A stretch of DNA of 64,000 nucleotides, taken from Gracilibacillus alcaliphilus (GTDB lineage: Bacteria > Bacillota > Bacilli > Bacillales > Amphibacillaceae). Position 1 is the stretch's first letter. Every line of letters begins with the position of its first letter. The notes beneath the pieces are model-generated. The model was not told the DNA's origin. It did not search any database and worked only from the letters and a program-made list of their open reading frames with translations. Below are positions 24,205-32,926 of the stretch, piece after piece. Made by a program: the position numbers and the translations under genes. The DNA is taken from positions 1-64,000 of the forward strand of contig NZ_JAFBFA010000021.1 of assembly GCF_016909015.1 (NCBI RefSeq), in the 5' to 3' direction.

Positions 24205-24798
24205 ATGGCTAAAAAGTCATCTACAAATACAGAAAAAAAACCAGGTGTTTTACAATGGTTGATCGTCATTATCGTTCCTCTCCTTTTCGCCATTATCATT
24301 ACTGTAATTATCTTAGCAGTAATGGGTGTGGACGTTGCCAAACATACAAAAGAAGCCTTGAATAAGGTTCCCTTTATCCAAGAACTTGTCACAACTGATG
24401 AGGAAGCATACTATGAGAACCAGATCACCCAAAGAGATAGATCAATTGAGCAGTTAGAGACAAAGGTAGAAGAACTGGAAGCAGAGTTGGGAGCAAGGGA
24501 AGACACAATAACTGGCTTAGAGGAAGAGGTCGCAACTTTGTCTACCGAAACGGTTGAATTAAACGGCAGTGAAGAAACAGAAGAAGAACAGGAAGAAGAT
24601 CAGCATATCAAAGAATTGTCCAAGTCATTTCTTTCTATGAAACCGAAAGAGGCAGCACCAATTATTGAGAATCTAGCAGATGATATCGCCCTTCCACTTT
24701 TAAATATGTTGGATTCTGAAACAAGAGGCAAAATCTTTGCCCAAATGGACGTGGAGGTTGCGGCTAATTATGCCAGCCTGCTAGCCTCACAAGAATAA
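24205..24798 (+). CDS. ylxF: YlxF-like membrane protein, MotE/MgtE-N family
   Basis: The 197-residue protein has one membrane segment (about 16-42, LQWLIVIIVPLLFAIIITVIILAV trimmed at both ends), then an acidic coiled coil (about 75-135). The C-terminal domain is MgtE-N-like, with KSFLSMKPKEAAPIIENLAD and KIFAQMDVEVAANYASLL. Such proteins are MotE-type chaperones in other bacteria. YlxF of B. subtilis holds the same position between fliJ and fliK; its exact role is unsettled. Confidence 0.85.
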   Translation: MAKKSSTNTEKKPGVLQWLIVIIVPLLFAIIITVIILAVMGVDVAKHTKEALNKVPFIQELVTTDEEAYYENQITQRDRSIEQLETKVEELEAELGAREDTITGLEEEVATLSTETVELNGSEETEEEQEEDQHIKELSKSFLSMKPKEAAPIIENLADDIALPLLNMLDSETRGKIFAQMDVEVAANYASLLASQE

Positions 24799-24835
24799 TA
24801 GAATAGGCCTGTTGAAAGGAGGTGAATCAGAAAGG

Positions 24836-26344
24836 ATGAAACTAACGGATGTATTTGCAATGTCAGGAAATGCTGGGATGGAATTGTTTCATACAACAGC
24901 GGCCAGTAACCCATTGATTAGAGGACAAGTTCAGTCTTTTCAACATGTGCTTGAAAGTCAAACACAGCAGCAACTAGGAGACTTAACACCAGCATTATCG
25001 ATCAGACAATTATTGCATGCGGACACAGGAGAGGTCGTGTCTCTACCTTCGTTACAAGGCTTGTACTTAACAAAAGAAGAAGTAATAAGCCTGCTTAAGG
25101 ATGGAAATACCTTAGAAGAGATTGCAGCGATCAGTGAGGCCAAACGATCAGAAGTGTCAGAGAAAACGGAAGAACCAAAGACAGAAGAGCTGGAAATAAA
25201 ACCAGATGAAACAAAAGTGTCAACAGTGCCTGAAGAGCTGGAAGAGTTACCAGAGTTCTTAGTTCAATCTTCTAATCTAGAACAAGCATTATTACCTGTC
25301 TTACAGCAATTGCTAGAAAGTTTGTCCATCGATATGTCAGAAGAGGGGCTGCAAGAGATGATCGCAGCAGAGGAAATCGAACTTCTGCAGCTGATCCCCG
25401 TCTTAAAACAAGCGGTTCAGTCAGACCAGAAGATAGAAGCACTCTTTCCTTTGATAGAAGCAGAAGTAAATCAACCGGAACAAGAACTTCATCTGCCGGC
25501 ATTCGTCCAAGCATTGGAAGCTGTATTAAACAAATGGAGCAGCAGCCAGCAGAACAGCCAAGTGTCACCTACAGAGGCAAAACACATGTTAATACTATTA
25601 GAGCGCTGGATACAGCTCAATCCGGCTGCACAGAAAGTAATAAATTTTGTTGCAGAAACCAAATGGACAGAGCAGGAAAAGGCGGTATGGAATAAGTTAC
25701 TGATCAACTATCAGACTAGGAAGAGCATGTCATCACAAACTGGTTATACAAAAGAAGTCACAGCACAAGATATAACGAAATGGATCAAACATGCATTAGA
25801 GCAGACAAAAGGTATGGAAGCACTGGGCAGCAGACAGACAGACTCTTCTTTTATATATCAACAACCATTAATGTCTAAGGCTCAGCATTATGTGATTCAT
25901 TTGCAACAGACAAATACAGAACAACAAGCGGTACAAAACCAATTGATTCAACAATTTCAGCGAGTAATGCAAAAAAGTAATTTTATGCAGTTTGCTAATG
26001 GCAACTCCCAACTAACTATTCAATTGCGCCCGGAAAATCTTGGAGATATTACGGTGAGGCTCGTACAAATGAATGGCGAGATGATGGTCAAGATGTTGGT
26101 AACTTCACAAACTACCAAGGAGTTATTAGAAACAAATATGAACCAGTTGCGCCACTTATTCAGTCCGCAGCAAGTAACGATTGAAAGGCAGGAAGCAATT
26201 GCTTCACAGACGACGGAAAACCTGACCAAAGACCAAGATGACTCACAAGAGCAGGAAGAGCAGCAAGACCAACCGAAAGAAAACCCATCATTTGATGAGA
26301 GTGCACAAGACTTTCATGAGATACTGATGGAAATGAAAGTGTAG
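24836..26344 (+). CDS. fliK: Flagellar hook-length control protein FliK
   Basis: FliK measures hook length and triggers the switch from hook to filament export. The 502-residue product has a long variable N-terminal ruler region and the conserved C-terminal domain LTIQLRPENLGDITVRL ... LETNMNQLRHLF (about 395-445), followed by an acidic tail. AAAGGAGGTGA lies upstream (24815-24825), and ATG 24836 also has AAAGG directly before it; TTG 24812 overlaps the SD. A second FliK-like protein is encoded at 5480-7657. Confidence 0.92.
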   Translation: MKLTDVFAMSGNAGMELFHTTAASNPLIRGQVQSFQHVLESQTQQQLGDLTPALSIRQLLHADTGEVVSLPSLQGLYLTKEEVISLLKDGNTLEEIAAISEAKRSEVSEKTEEPKTEELEIKPDETKVSTVPEELEELPEFLVQSSNLEQALLPVLQQLLESLSIDMSEEGLQEMIAAEEIELLQLIPVLKQAVQSDQKIEALFPLIEAEVNQPEQELHLPAFVQALEAVLNKWSSSQQNSQVSPTEAKHMLILLERWIQLNPAAQKVINFVAETKWTEQEKAVWNKLLINYQTRKSMSSQTGYTKEVTAQDITKWIKHALEQTKGMEALGSRQTDSSFIYQQPLMSKAQHYVIHLQQTNTEQQAVQNQLIQQFQRVMQKSNFMQFANGNSQLTIQLRPENLGDITVRLVQMNGEMMVKMLVTSQTTKELLETNMNQLRHLFSPQQVTIERQEAIASQTTENLTKDQDDSQEQEEQQDQPKENPSFDESAQDFHEILMEMKV

Positions 26345-26353
26345 GTGAATCAT

Positions 26354-26830
26354 GTGACATCGATTGATCCAACGTATTATCTGAATAACCAGACTAATCA
26401 GAGGCAAGTGAGCAGCAATCTAGGAAAAGATGAATTTTTAAAAATATTAATGACTCAATTGCAAAATCAAGATCCTTTGAATCCGATGGACGATAAGGAA
26501 TTTATCTCACAAATGGCTACTTTTTCTTCATTAGAACAATTGATGAATATGTCTCGATCCATTGAGCTTCTAGTCGGTAACCAAATGGTCTCACCTGTAA
26601 TCCAGTATAGTCATTTAATAGGCAAGCAAGTGTCGTACTATAAGATAGATGAAGAAACAGGGAAGGTTGCGGAACCGAAAGAAATGGTAGAGAGTGTAGT
26701 TACATCCATCTCCCAAAATCAAGGTTATGCAGTGATAGAATTACAAGATGGCACCAAAATATATACCGATGAGATTCTTAAGATCTCTGATATCTCAGAA
26801 GAGGCAGGGGAGTCCCAAGATGGAGAATAG
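26354..26830 (+). CDS. flgD: Flagellar hook assembly (cap) protein FlgD
   Basis: FlgD caps the growing hook and guides FlgE assembly. The 158-residue protein has the N-terminal signature LGKDEFLKILMTQLQNQDPLNPMDDKEF (in pieces, about 24-51), FISQMATFSSLEQL and a C-terminal FlgD-type beta domain. GTG 26354 follows AGGTGA at 5 bases and gives the B. subtilis-like MTSID start; GTG 26345 is inside the SD. Its end overlaps the next gene by 11 bases. Confidence 0.92.
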   Translation: MTSIDPTYYLNNQTNQRQVSSNLGKDEFLKILMTQLQNQDPLNPMDDKEFISQMATFSSLEQLMNMSRSIELLVGNQMVSPVIQYSHLIGKQVSYYKIDEETGKVAEPKEMVESVVTSISQNQGYAVIELQDGTKIYTDEILKISDISEEAGESQDGE

Positions 26831-27185
26831 AATTCATGCTTACCATCCTCCCATTATTGCAAGTCCAAAACCGGCAGCAAAGCCGCAGCCAGTAGCCAGC
26901 TCTTTTGCAAAGGTTCTAAAAAGTGAGCAATCCATTACAATTAGTAAACATGCCAACGAGAGGTTACGGACAAGAAATATTGCAATAAGCGAAGATAAGT
27001 GGTTTCAAATGGAGCAGAAATTAGAAGAAGCCAAGCAAAAAGGGGTTAAGGAGTCTTTAGTGCTTTTGGATAATGCAGGGTTAATTGTTAACGCGCAGAA
27101 CAAAACGGTGATTACTGCATTAGATAAGCAAGAAATGAATAGTAAAATTTTCACTAATATTAATGGAACTATTCTATTAGACTAG
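26820..27185 (+). CDS. Flagellar operon protein of the TIGR02530 family
   Basis: The 121-residue protein matches what I recall of the TIGR02530 family, short proteins found between flgD and flgE in Firmicutes flagellar operons. Visible are a proline-rich start, the segment FAKVLKSEQSITISKHANERLRTRNI (in parts, about 30-55) and the ending KTVITALDKQEMNSKIFTNINGTILLD (in parts). ATG 26820 follows GGCAGGGGAG and overlaps flgD by 11 bases; earlier in-frame codons at 26748 lack an SD. Function is unknown; regulation of hook assembly is a guess from position. Confidence 0.82.
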   Translation: MENRIHAYHPPIIASPKPAAKPQPVASSFAKVLKSEQSITISKHANERLRTRNIAISEDKWFQMEQKLEEAKQKGVKESLVLLDNAGLIVNAQNKTVITALDKQEMNSKIFTNINGTILLD

Positions 27186-27263
27186 GCTGGACCCAACAGG
27201 GAAGCCGACCACTGCAGAATGACAGAAGCAGTGTAATGGAATAAGAAAAGGAGAGAATCAATT

Positions 27264-28133
27264 ATGTTACGTTCAATGTATGCAGGTATCTCAGGAATGA
27301 AAGGTTTTCAAACAAAGTTGGATGTCATCGGCAATAATATCGCGAATGTAAATACAACAGGATTTAAAAAAGGCCGGGTAACTTTTCAAGATATGATGAG
27401 TCAGCCTATGTCAGGAGCAAGTGCTCCAACAGATATCCGTGGTGGTCTAAATCCATCTCAGGTTGGAACAGGTGTCCAATTAGGTGCGATCGACAATATT
27501 CATACAGGTGGTAACCGGCAGACGACAGAACGCCCGCTTGATATTCAGTTAGAAGGGGATGGGATGTTAGTTTTTGCTAGATATCCTGGCGGTCAGGAAG
27601 AGATTCAGTATTCTAGAGCTGGTAATCTATATTTAGATGATGATGGATACGTTGTCAATCCTAATGGCCAATATTTAATGGGTTTCTCAACGAATGGTGC
27701 TCAACCCTCATCTATTGATGATATTGATCACACCACTGTCGGTCAGATTCAAATTCCTGAATCGGCAAGCAGTTTAAGTATCCAAAGTAATGGCTTGGTT
27801 ACCTATTTAGAAAATGGGGAAACAAGAGTAGCTGGGCAAATCGCCTTAAGTAAATTTTCTAATGCCGGCGGTTTAGAGAAAGTTGGCGCTAATATGTATC
27901 AAACATCACAAAATGCTGGGCAATTTGAAACCGGAGAAAATAATAGTATCTATTTTCAACCAGAATCAGATGGTACAGCAGCTCTCGTATCGGGTGCTTT
28001 AGAGATGTCTAACGTCGACTTATCAGAAGAATTTACCGAAATGATCACGGCACAGCGCGGTTTTCAGGCAAATACAAGAATTATTACTACGTCGGATGAA
28101 ATTCTGCAGGAGCTTGTTAATCTGAAACGATAA
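27264..28133 (+). CDS. flgE: Flagellar hook protein FlgE
   Basis: FlgE builds the hook that joins the rod to the filament. The 289-residue product has the N-terminal MLRSMYAGISGMKGFQTKLD, the NNIANVNTTGFKKGR block (about 28-42) and the C-terminal SNVDLSEEFTEMITAQRGFQ helix. It is short for a FlgE, as in B. subtilis, where the gene was once called flgG. AAAGGAGAG precedes the ATG. A perfect hairpin follows at 28145-28173. Confidence 0.95.
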   Translation: MLRSMYAGISGMKGFQTKLDVIGNNIANVNTTGFKKGRVTFQDMMSQPMSGASAPTDIRGGLNPSQVGTGVQLGAIDNIHTGGNRQTTERPLDIQLEGDGMLVFARYPGGQEEIQYSRAGNLYLDDDGYVVNPNGQYLMGFSTNGAQPSSIDDIDHTTVGQIQIPESASSLSIQSNGLVTYLENGETRVAGQIALSKFSNAGGLEKVGANMYQTSQNAGQFETGENNSIYFQPESDGTAALVSGALEMSNVDLSEEFTEMITAQRGFQANTRIITTSDEILQELVNLKR

Positions 28134-28134
28134 A

Positions 28135-28184
28135 AAAGGGGGAAGAGGGTTAAGGATGCTCTCCTTAACCCTCCTGCATGTATG
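28135..28184 (+). promoter_or_regulatory. Hairpin between SD and start codon of swrD
   Basis: A perfect 12-bp stem (GAGGGTTAAGGA 28145-28156 with 28162-28173, 5-nt loop) lies between AAGGGGG (28136-28142) and ATG 28182. No SD lies in the 8 bases between stem and ATG. If the hairpin folds, 10 bases remain between the G-run and the start codon, close to normal spacing. No T-run follows, so it is not a typical terminator. Confidence 0.6.
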
Positions 28185-28406
28185 ATTACCTTAACCAAAT
28201 TAAATAACCAAAAATTAACGATTAATGCTGTTTATATTGAACGGGTCGAAGAATTACCCGATACAACAATCACTCTGGTCAATAATAAGAAAGTTTTTGT
28301 AAAAGAGTCAGGAAAAGAAGTAAAGCAATTGGTCACTGCATTCTATAAAGAAATAGGCTTATTTCGTTTTCCACAAGAGGTAGGTGAACAGGGTCATGAG
28401 TTCTAA
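28182..28406 (+). CDS. swrD: SwrD / FlbD family flagellar protein
   Basis: SwrD (YlzI) of B. subtilis increases flagellar motor power and is needed for swarming. The 74-residue product begins MITLTKLNNQKLTINAVYIERVEE (in parts), typical of the FlbD family, with TITLVNNKKVFVKES in the middle. The start codon has no adjacent SD; a hairpin separates it from an upstream AAGGGGG. The end overlaps the fliL leader by about 11 bases. Confidence 0.9.
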   Translation: MITLTKLNNQKLTINAVYIERVEELPDTTITLVNNKKVFVKESGKEVKQLVTAFYKEIGLFRFPQEVGEQGHEF

Positions 28407-28815
28407 ATTAATCAAAATCTTAGTCAGTGCACTGCTTATTATTGTTGGTGCAGGAGCAGGTGCGTTATACATTGTTTTAAGCGATGAACCAGAGCAGACA
28501 AGCAGCGGTATGACCCTTGACGAGATGGTGGAAAATTCCTACACAACAGAAGAGATTCGGACAGATTTGCCAGATGGGAAGTTTGTCTTGATTCAGTTTC
28601 AATTTATTACTGATTCTACTAAGGGGTTAGAGGAAATTGAAAAGAGAGAATTTCAAATTAAAAATGAATTTATAAAACAGTCAGCTGAGTTGTCAGCCAA
28701 GGACTTCAAAGAAGATTTAAGCAGTTTAGAAGAGAATATGAAAACAGCTATGAATGCCCATATGGAAGATGGAGAAATTGCCGAGGTACTAGTTATTAAT
28801 AAAGTGCTTCAATAG
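28396..28815 (+). CDS. fliL: Flagellar basal body-associated protein FliL
   Basis: FliL surrounds the stator and supports motor torque. The 139-residue product has one N-terminal membrane segment (about 5-27, ILVSALLIIVGAGAGAL) and a periplasm-side stomatin-like domain with FVLIQFQFITDS. The end EVLVINKVLQ is usual. ATG 28396 follows GAGGTAGGTGA; GTG 28384 overlaps that SD. Length matches B. subtilis FliL (about 140). Confidence 0.93.
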   Translation: MSSKLIKILVSALLIIVGAGAGALYIVLSDEPEQTSSGMTLDEMVENSYTTEEIRTDLPDGKFVLIQFQFITDSTKGLEEIEKREFQIKNEFIKQSAELSAKDFKEDLSSLEENMKTAMNAHMEDGEIAEVLVINKVLQ

Positions 28816-28842
28816 ATGTAGCTCCGAAATGGAGGTGGAAGA

Positions 28843-29832
28843 ATGGCAGAAGAGATACTCTCACAAAATGAGATTGATGCATTATTATCCGCATTATCCT
28901 CTGGAGAAATGGATGCCGATCAATTAAAAGAAGAAGAAAAAGATAAAAAAGTAAAAGTATATGATTTCAAACGGGCTTTGCGATTTTCTAAAGATCAGAT
29001 AAGAAGTATCAGCAGGATGCACGATAACTTCGCTCGGCTATTATCCACCTATTTTTCTGCTCAATTAAGGACATATGTTCATATCGCAGTAACTTCAGTG
29101 GATCAAATTCCGTATGAGGAATTTATCCGCTCTATCCCAGCAAAAACAATTCTTAATGTCTATAGTGTCGAACCACTTGATGGCAGAATTATTTTTGAAT
29201 TCAACCCGAATATAGCCTATGCCATGTTAGACCGCTTGCTGGGCGGTAAAGGAAACAGTGTCAATAAGATTGATAACCTGACCGAAATTGAAACCACCTT
29301 AATGTCTCAGCTGTTTGAGAAATCTATGGATAACCTGAGAGAGGCATGGATGTCTGTCTCAGAAATCGATCCGGTCCTTGAGGATTTTGAAGTCAATCCC
29401 CAATTCTTACAATTGGTTTCACCAAACGAAACTGTAGTCGTTGTATCCTTAGATACAACGATTGGTGACAGCAGCGGAATGATCAATATCTGTATTCCTC
29501 ATGTTGTTCTAGAGCCGATTATGCCTAAATTATCAGCCCACTATTGGATGCAGAACGAGGCAAATATCGAAAGAAAGCCAGAAGAATATTCAGCATTAAA
29601 TCATCAAATTAAACAGACAACTGTAAATCTATCGGTTCTATTAGGAAAGACAAAGATCAGCTTAGAACAATTTTTATCATTAGGTATAGAGGATACAATT
29701 AGATTAGATCAAGCAGTAGATCAGGAATTGACATTATTTGTTGATCAAAAACCAAAATTTTTGGTGCAGCCAGGCAAGAAAAAGAAAAAAATGGCTGTAC
29801 AAGTATTAGAAGAGTTCAAGGGAGGGGATTAG
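28843..29832 (+). CDS. fliM: Flagellar motor switch protein FliM
   Basis: FliM forms the C-ring wall and binds CheY-P. The 329-residue product starts with the CheY-binding peptide ILSQNEIDALLSAL (about 4-17), then the CheC-like middle domain, and the C-terminal SpoA domain TKISLEQFLSLGIEDTIRLD (about 270-289). AAATGGAGGTGG lies upstream. fliY begins 2 bases after the stop. Confidence 0.97.
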   Translation: MAEEILSQNEIDALLSALSSGEMDADQLKEEEKDKKVKVYDFKRALRFSKDQIRSISRMHDNFARLLSTYFSAQLRTYVHIAVTSVDQIPYEEFIRSIPAKTILNVYSVEPLDGRIIFEFNPNIAYAMLDRLLGGKGNSVNKIDNLTEIETTLMSQLFEKSMDNLREAWMSVSEIDPVLEDFEVNPQFLQLVSPNETVVVVSLDTTIGDSSGMINICIPHVVLEPIMPKLSAHYWMQNEANIERKPEEYSALNHQIKQTTVNLSVLLGKTKISLEQFLSLGIEDTIRLDQAVDQELTLFVDQKPKFLVQPGKKKKKMAVQVLEEFKGGD

Positions 29833-29833
29833 G

Positions 29834-31018
29834 ATGATGAACGATGGAATGTTATCCCAAGACGAGATAGATGCGTTACTTAATGGATCGGTTGACAGTG
29901 ATGATAATGAGACATCTTCCGCCAATGAGTATCTATCCTCAATAGAGACAGACGCCTTAGGAGAGATCGGCAATATATCCTTCGGAAGTTCGGCCACTAC
30001 ATTGGCCACTATTTTAAATCAAAAAGTGGATATCACGACACCAACTATAACTACCATTAAGAAGGAAGAGTTAGCAAATGAATTTCCCGTACCATATGTC
30101 GGTATTGAAGTAAAATATACAGATGGTTTTACAGGTGCGAATTTATTTGTGCTGGAGTCCAATGATGCAGCGATTATTGCAGACTTGATGTTAGGTGGAG
30201 AAGGCAATCCAGAATCAACGGAATTGAATGATATTCATCTTAGTGCCGTTCAGGAAGCGATGAACCAGATGATGGGCACAGCTGCAACAAGCATGTCAAC
30301 TATATTCAATAAAAGAGTGGATATTTCACCGCCAGTTACTTCAGTGATGGACGTAGCGAAAGAAGAGTCACCTAAGCTAACACCAGATGATGATTTATTG
30401 ATTAAAGTTTCTTTTCAGTTAAAAATTGGCACGTTAATCGATTCTAAAATTATGCAATTATTACCTGTTTCTTTTGCGAAAGAATTGGTAGATGAACTAT
30501 TGTATCCAGAACAAAAAGTGGATACAGCAGCAGAATCTTTGACTGAAGAGTTAGTTGATACAAGTGCAAGTGAAGAAGCAGTCACAGAGGAGCCTGTTGT
30601 TAGCGAGGCAGAGCCAGCTGGTCAAGCCACCATTCAACAGACTGTACCACAAGAACAGACGCCTATACATATAGAAAATCAACAGACAACCCCTGTTAAA
30701 CCAGCACAAACGGCAGCTTTTTCTAGTTTTGAAGAGGTAGAACTGCCTCAACATGAACAACGTAATTTAGATCTATTAATGGATATTCCATTACAAGTAA
30801 CTGTGGAGCTTGGCAGAACGAAACGTTCCGTGAAAGAAATATTGGAATTGTCTTCAGGGTCGATTATTGAATTGGATAAACTTGCCGGAGAACCAGTAGA
30901 TATATTAGTAAATCAGAAATTAATTGCCAAAGGCGAAGTAGTAGTAATTGATGAGAACTTTGGCGTGCGCTTGACAGAAATAGTTAGCAAAGTAGATCGA
31001 ATCCAACAATTAAAATAG
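29834..31018 (+). CDS. fliY: Flagellar motor switch phosphatase FliY
   Basis: FliY is a C-ring protein that also dephosphorylates CheY-P. The 394-residue product has the CheY-binding peptide MLSQDEIDALLNGS (about 6-19), two CheC-type active sites (EIGNISFGSSATTL, about 42-55, and EAMNQMMGTAATSM, about 139-152), a linker rich in E, P, T and Q (about 220-300), and a C-terminal FliN/SpoA domain. GGAGGGGATTAGG precedes ATG 29834; ATG 29837 is adjacent. Confidence 0.95.
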   Translation: MMNDGMLSQDEIDALLNGSVDSDDNETSSANEYLSSIETDALGEIGNISFGSSATTLATILNQKVDITTPTITTIKKEELANEFPVPYVGIEVKYTDGFTGANLFVLESNDAAIIADLMLGGEGNPESTELNDIHLSAVQEAMNQMMGTAATSMSTIFNKRVDISPPVTSVMDVAKEESPKLTPDDDLLIKVSFQLKIGTLIDSKIMQLLPVSFAKELVDELLYPEQKVDTAAESLTEELVDTSASEEAVTEEPVVSEAEPAGQATIQQTVPQEQTPIHIENQQTTPVKPAQTAAFSSFEEVELPQHEQRNLDLLMDIPLQVTVELGRTKRSVKEILELSSGSIIELDKLAGEPVDILVNQKLIAKGEVVVIDENFGVRLTEIVSKVDRIQQLK

Positions 31019-31040
31019 ATATTAAGAGAGGTAGATAACT

Positions 31041-31403
31041 ATGGCAAAAAAAGTATTAGTAGTAGATGACGCAGCTTTTATGCGAATGATGATCAAGGAT
31101 ATACTTACAAAAAATGGATATGAAGTAGTAGGAGAAGCTCAAGATGGGCAGGAAGCAGTCGACAAGTATAAAGAGCTAACACCAGATTTAGTTACCATGG
31201 ATATTACTATGCCAGAAAAGGATGGCATTGCTGCACTAAAAGAGATTAAAAGTCTTCATGCGGATGCGACTGTTATTATGTGTTCAGCAATGGGACAACA
31301 GGCAATGGTCATTGATGCCATTCAGGCAGGAGCGAAAGATTTTATCGTTAAGCCATTCCAAGCAGATCGCGTGATTGAAGCCATTTCTAAAGCAATGGGG
31401 TAA
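31041..31403 (+). CDS. cheY: Chemotaxis response regulator CheY
   Basis: CheY carries the phosphate from CheA to the motor switch. The single receiver domain of 120 residues has the acidic pocket Asp9/Asp10, phosphorylation site Asp54 (LVTMDITMPEKDG), the switch Ser/Thr in IMCSAMGQ and the Lys of FIVKPF (about 104). In B. subtilis CheY-P promotes counter-clockwise rotation. AAGAGAGGT lies upstream. Confidence 0.97.
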   Translation: MAKKVLVVDDAAFMRMMIKDILTKNGYEVVGEAQDGQEAVDKYKELTPDLVTMDITMPEKDGIAALKEIKSLHADATVIMCSAMGQQAMVIDAIQAGAKDFIVKPFQADRVIEAISKAMG

Positions 31404-31407
31404 TCAG

Positions 31408-32052
31408 GTGAAAAAAATATCCTTTCAAATCTTGTTCTGTATCTTTAGTATGGCTTGGCTGTTCTCAGGTTCTTACATCGAGTCTGCAGCTATGGTAAAC
31501 GATATGTTTGATCAAGAACAGGCGCCGTCAGAACAAGAAGAACCAAATAATGTCGACCAAGGTCAAGAGGAGCCGGTGATGGAAGAGGCTAACCCCAGCT
31601 TCCTAAGTAGTCTGCTTCGTTTAGTATTAGCATTGGCAGTGGTTATTGCTATTATTATTTTTATCTCTAAGTTCCTCCAGAAAAAGAACAAGTTATTCAA
31701 GCGGCAGCAAATAGTGGAGAATTACGGTGGCATTTCCTTAGGGCCTAACAAAACAATTCAAATCATTAAGATAGGCAATCGTTATTTTGTAGTTGGTGTA
31801 GGGGACAACATCGAATTATTAATGGAAATTACCGACGGGAAAACCATTGAACAGTTAGAAGCAGAAAGTGAACCAAATGAGTCACTAGATAAACTAAAGA
31901 CAAAGTTGTGGAATATGAATCAAGAACCTAACAGCGAGGAAAATACCAAGGCTTTTTCCACTTTATTTAATAAGGAGATAAATAGTATGAAAGACGGTCG
32001 CAGAAAGGCATTCGAAAAATGGAAAGAAAGAGAAAAAGACCATGATCATTAG
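31408..32052 (+). CDS. fliZ: Flagellar biosynthesis protein FliZ (FliO homologue)
   Basis: FliZ is the Gram-positive FliO, an assembly factor for the FliP ring of the export gate. The 214-residue protein begins with a signal-like hydrophobic stretch (about 4-22), then an acidic linker, a membrane helix (about 71-89, LVLALAVVIAIIIFISKFL) and the FliO core NYGGISLGPNKTIQIIKIGNRYFVVGVGDNIELL (in parts). GTG 31408 is chosen, with AATGGGGTAAT upstream; the frame's TTG at 31375 lies inside cheY. It overlaps fliP by 11 bases. Confidence 0.9.
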   Translation: MKKISFQILFCIFSMAWLFSGSYIESAAMVNDMFDQEQAPSEQEEPNNVDQGQEEPVMEEANPSFLSSLLRLVLALAVVIAIIIFISKFLQKKNKLFKRQQIVENYGGISLGPNKTIQIIKIGNRYFVVGVGDNIELLMEITDGKTIEQLEAESEPNESLDKLKTKLWNMNQEPNSEENTKAFSTLFNKEINSMKDGRRKAFEKWKEREKDHDH

Positions 32053-32719
32053 TCTGATTGATGTATTCTCAGGCAGTGACCCTGGTAATATTTCGACATC
32101 GGTTCGACTGTTACTGCTTTTAACCGTACTGGCTATTGCTCCAAGTCTATTAATCTTAATGACGAGTTTTATCCGAATTATTATTGTATTATCATTTGTT
32201 CGAACATCACTTGCTACCCAACAGATGCCGCCAAACCAAGTATTGATAGGACTTGCTTTGTTTATGACATTCTTTATTATGGCACCGACTTTTCAGGAAA
32301 TTAACCAAGATGCGCTGCAGCCATTGTTTAATGAGGAAATAACACTAGAGGAAGCCTACGATAATGCCAGCATGCCAATTAAGGAATTTATGTCTAAACA
32401 TACAAGGGAAAAGGACTTAGCTTTGTTTATGAATTATGCCGAAATGGATCGGCCGGAGTCACTTGAGGATATTCCACTAACAACATTAGTGCCGGCTTTC
32501 GCGATCAGTGAACTCAAGACAGCCTTCCAAATGGGATTTATGATTTTTGTGCCATTTCTGGTAATTGATATGGCCGTTGCAAGTGTATTGATGTCAATGG
32601 GGATGATGATGTTGCCCCCAGTGATGATTTCATTGCCGTTTAAAATATTATTATTTGTATTAGTGGATGGGTGGTATTTGATTACCCGTTCCTTACTAGA
32701 TGGTTTTTTACCTTTGTAG
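32042..32719 (+). CDS. fliP: Flagellar export gate protein FliP
   Basis: FliP forms the ring of the export-gate channel. The 225-residue product has four membrane segments, the family block MTSFIRIIIVLSFVRTSLATQQMPPNQVL (in parts, about 40-68) and near the end DGWYLITRSLLDGF. It may have a short N-terminal signal-like part, LLLLLTVLAIAPSLL. It overlaps fliZ by 11 bases. fliQ normally follows closely, but a 207-base gap with a repeat element intervenes. Confidence 0.96.
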   Translation: MIISLIDVFSGSDPGNISTSVRLLLLLTVLAIAPSLLILMTSFIRIIIVLSFVRTSLATQQMPPNQVLIGLALFMTFFIMAPTFQEINQDALQPLFNEEITLEEAYDNASMPIKEFMSKHTREKDLALFMNYAEMDRPESLEDIPLTTLVPAFAISELKTAFQMGFMIFVPFLVIDMAVASVLMSMGMMMLPPVMISLPFKILLFVLVDGWYLITRSLLDGFLPL

Positions 32720-32725
32720 GGGATA

Positions 32726-32868
32726 TTCAAAAAGTCCGATAAAAATGACACGGCGAATTTCTGCGTTGGCTTGCTTTTCCGCTACTCACGTATTAAAAGC
32801 ATACGCTCCGTGGCTCAAAGTCTGCGCCGCCTAGAACTTCTTGGTCCTTTTTACCGAACTTTTTGAAC
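32726..32868. mobile_element. MITE-like element with ~23-bp terminal inverted repeats in the fliP-fliQ gap
   Basis: The left end TTCAAAAAGTCCGATAAAAA (from 32726) matches the reverse complement of the right end (32846-32868), with two or three mismatches in about 23 bases. The inside is also partly self-complementary, such as ACGTAT / ATACG (about 32788-32803). GGATATTCA occurs at 32721-32729 and again at 32881-32889, flanking the element, though the left copy overlaps the terminal repeat. It has no coding capacity. Confidence 0.65.
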
Positions 32869-32926
32869 TCGCACTTATAAGGATATTCATGCACTTTAGG
32901 ATGTATAGGAAAGGGATGTTTAACAA

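Noticed and set aside
32721..32889. Coding gene between fliP and fliQ
   Set aside because: All frames are broken or shadowed by the inverted-repeat structure; the element is non-coding.
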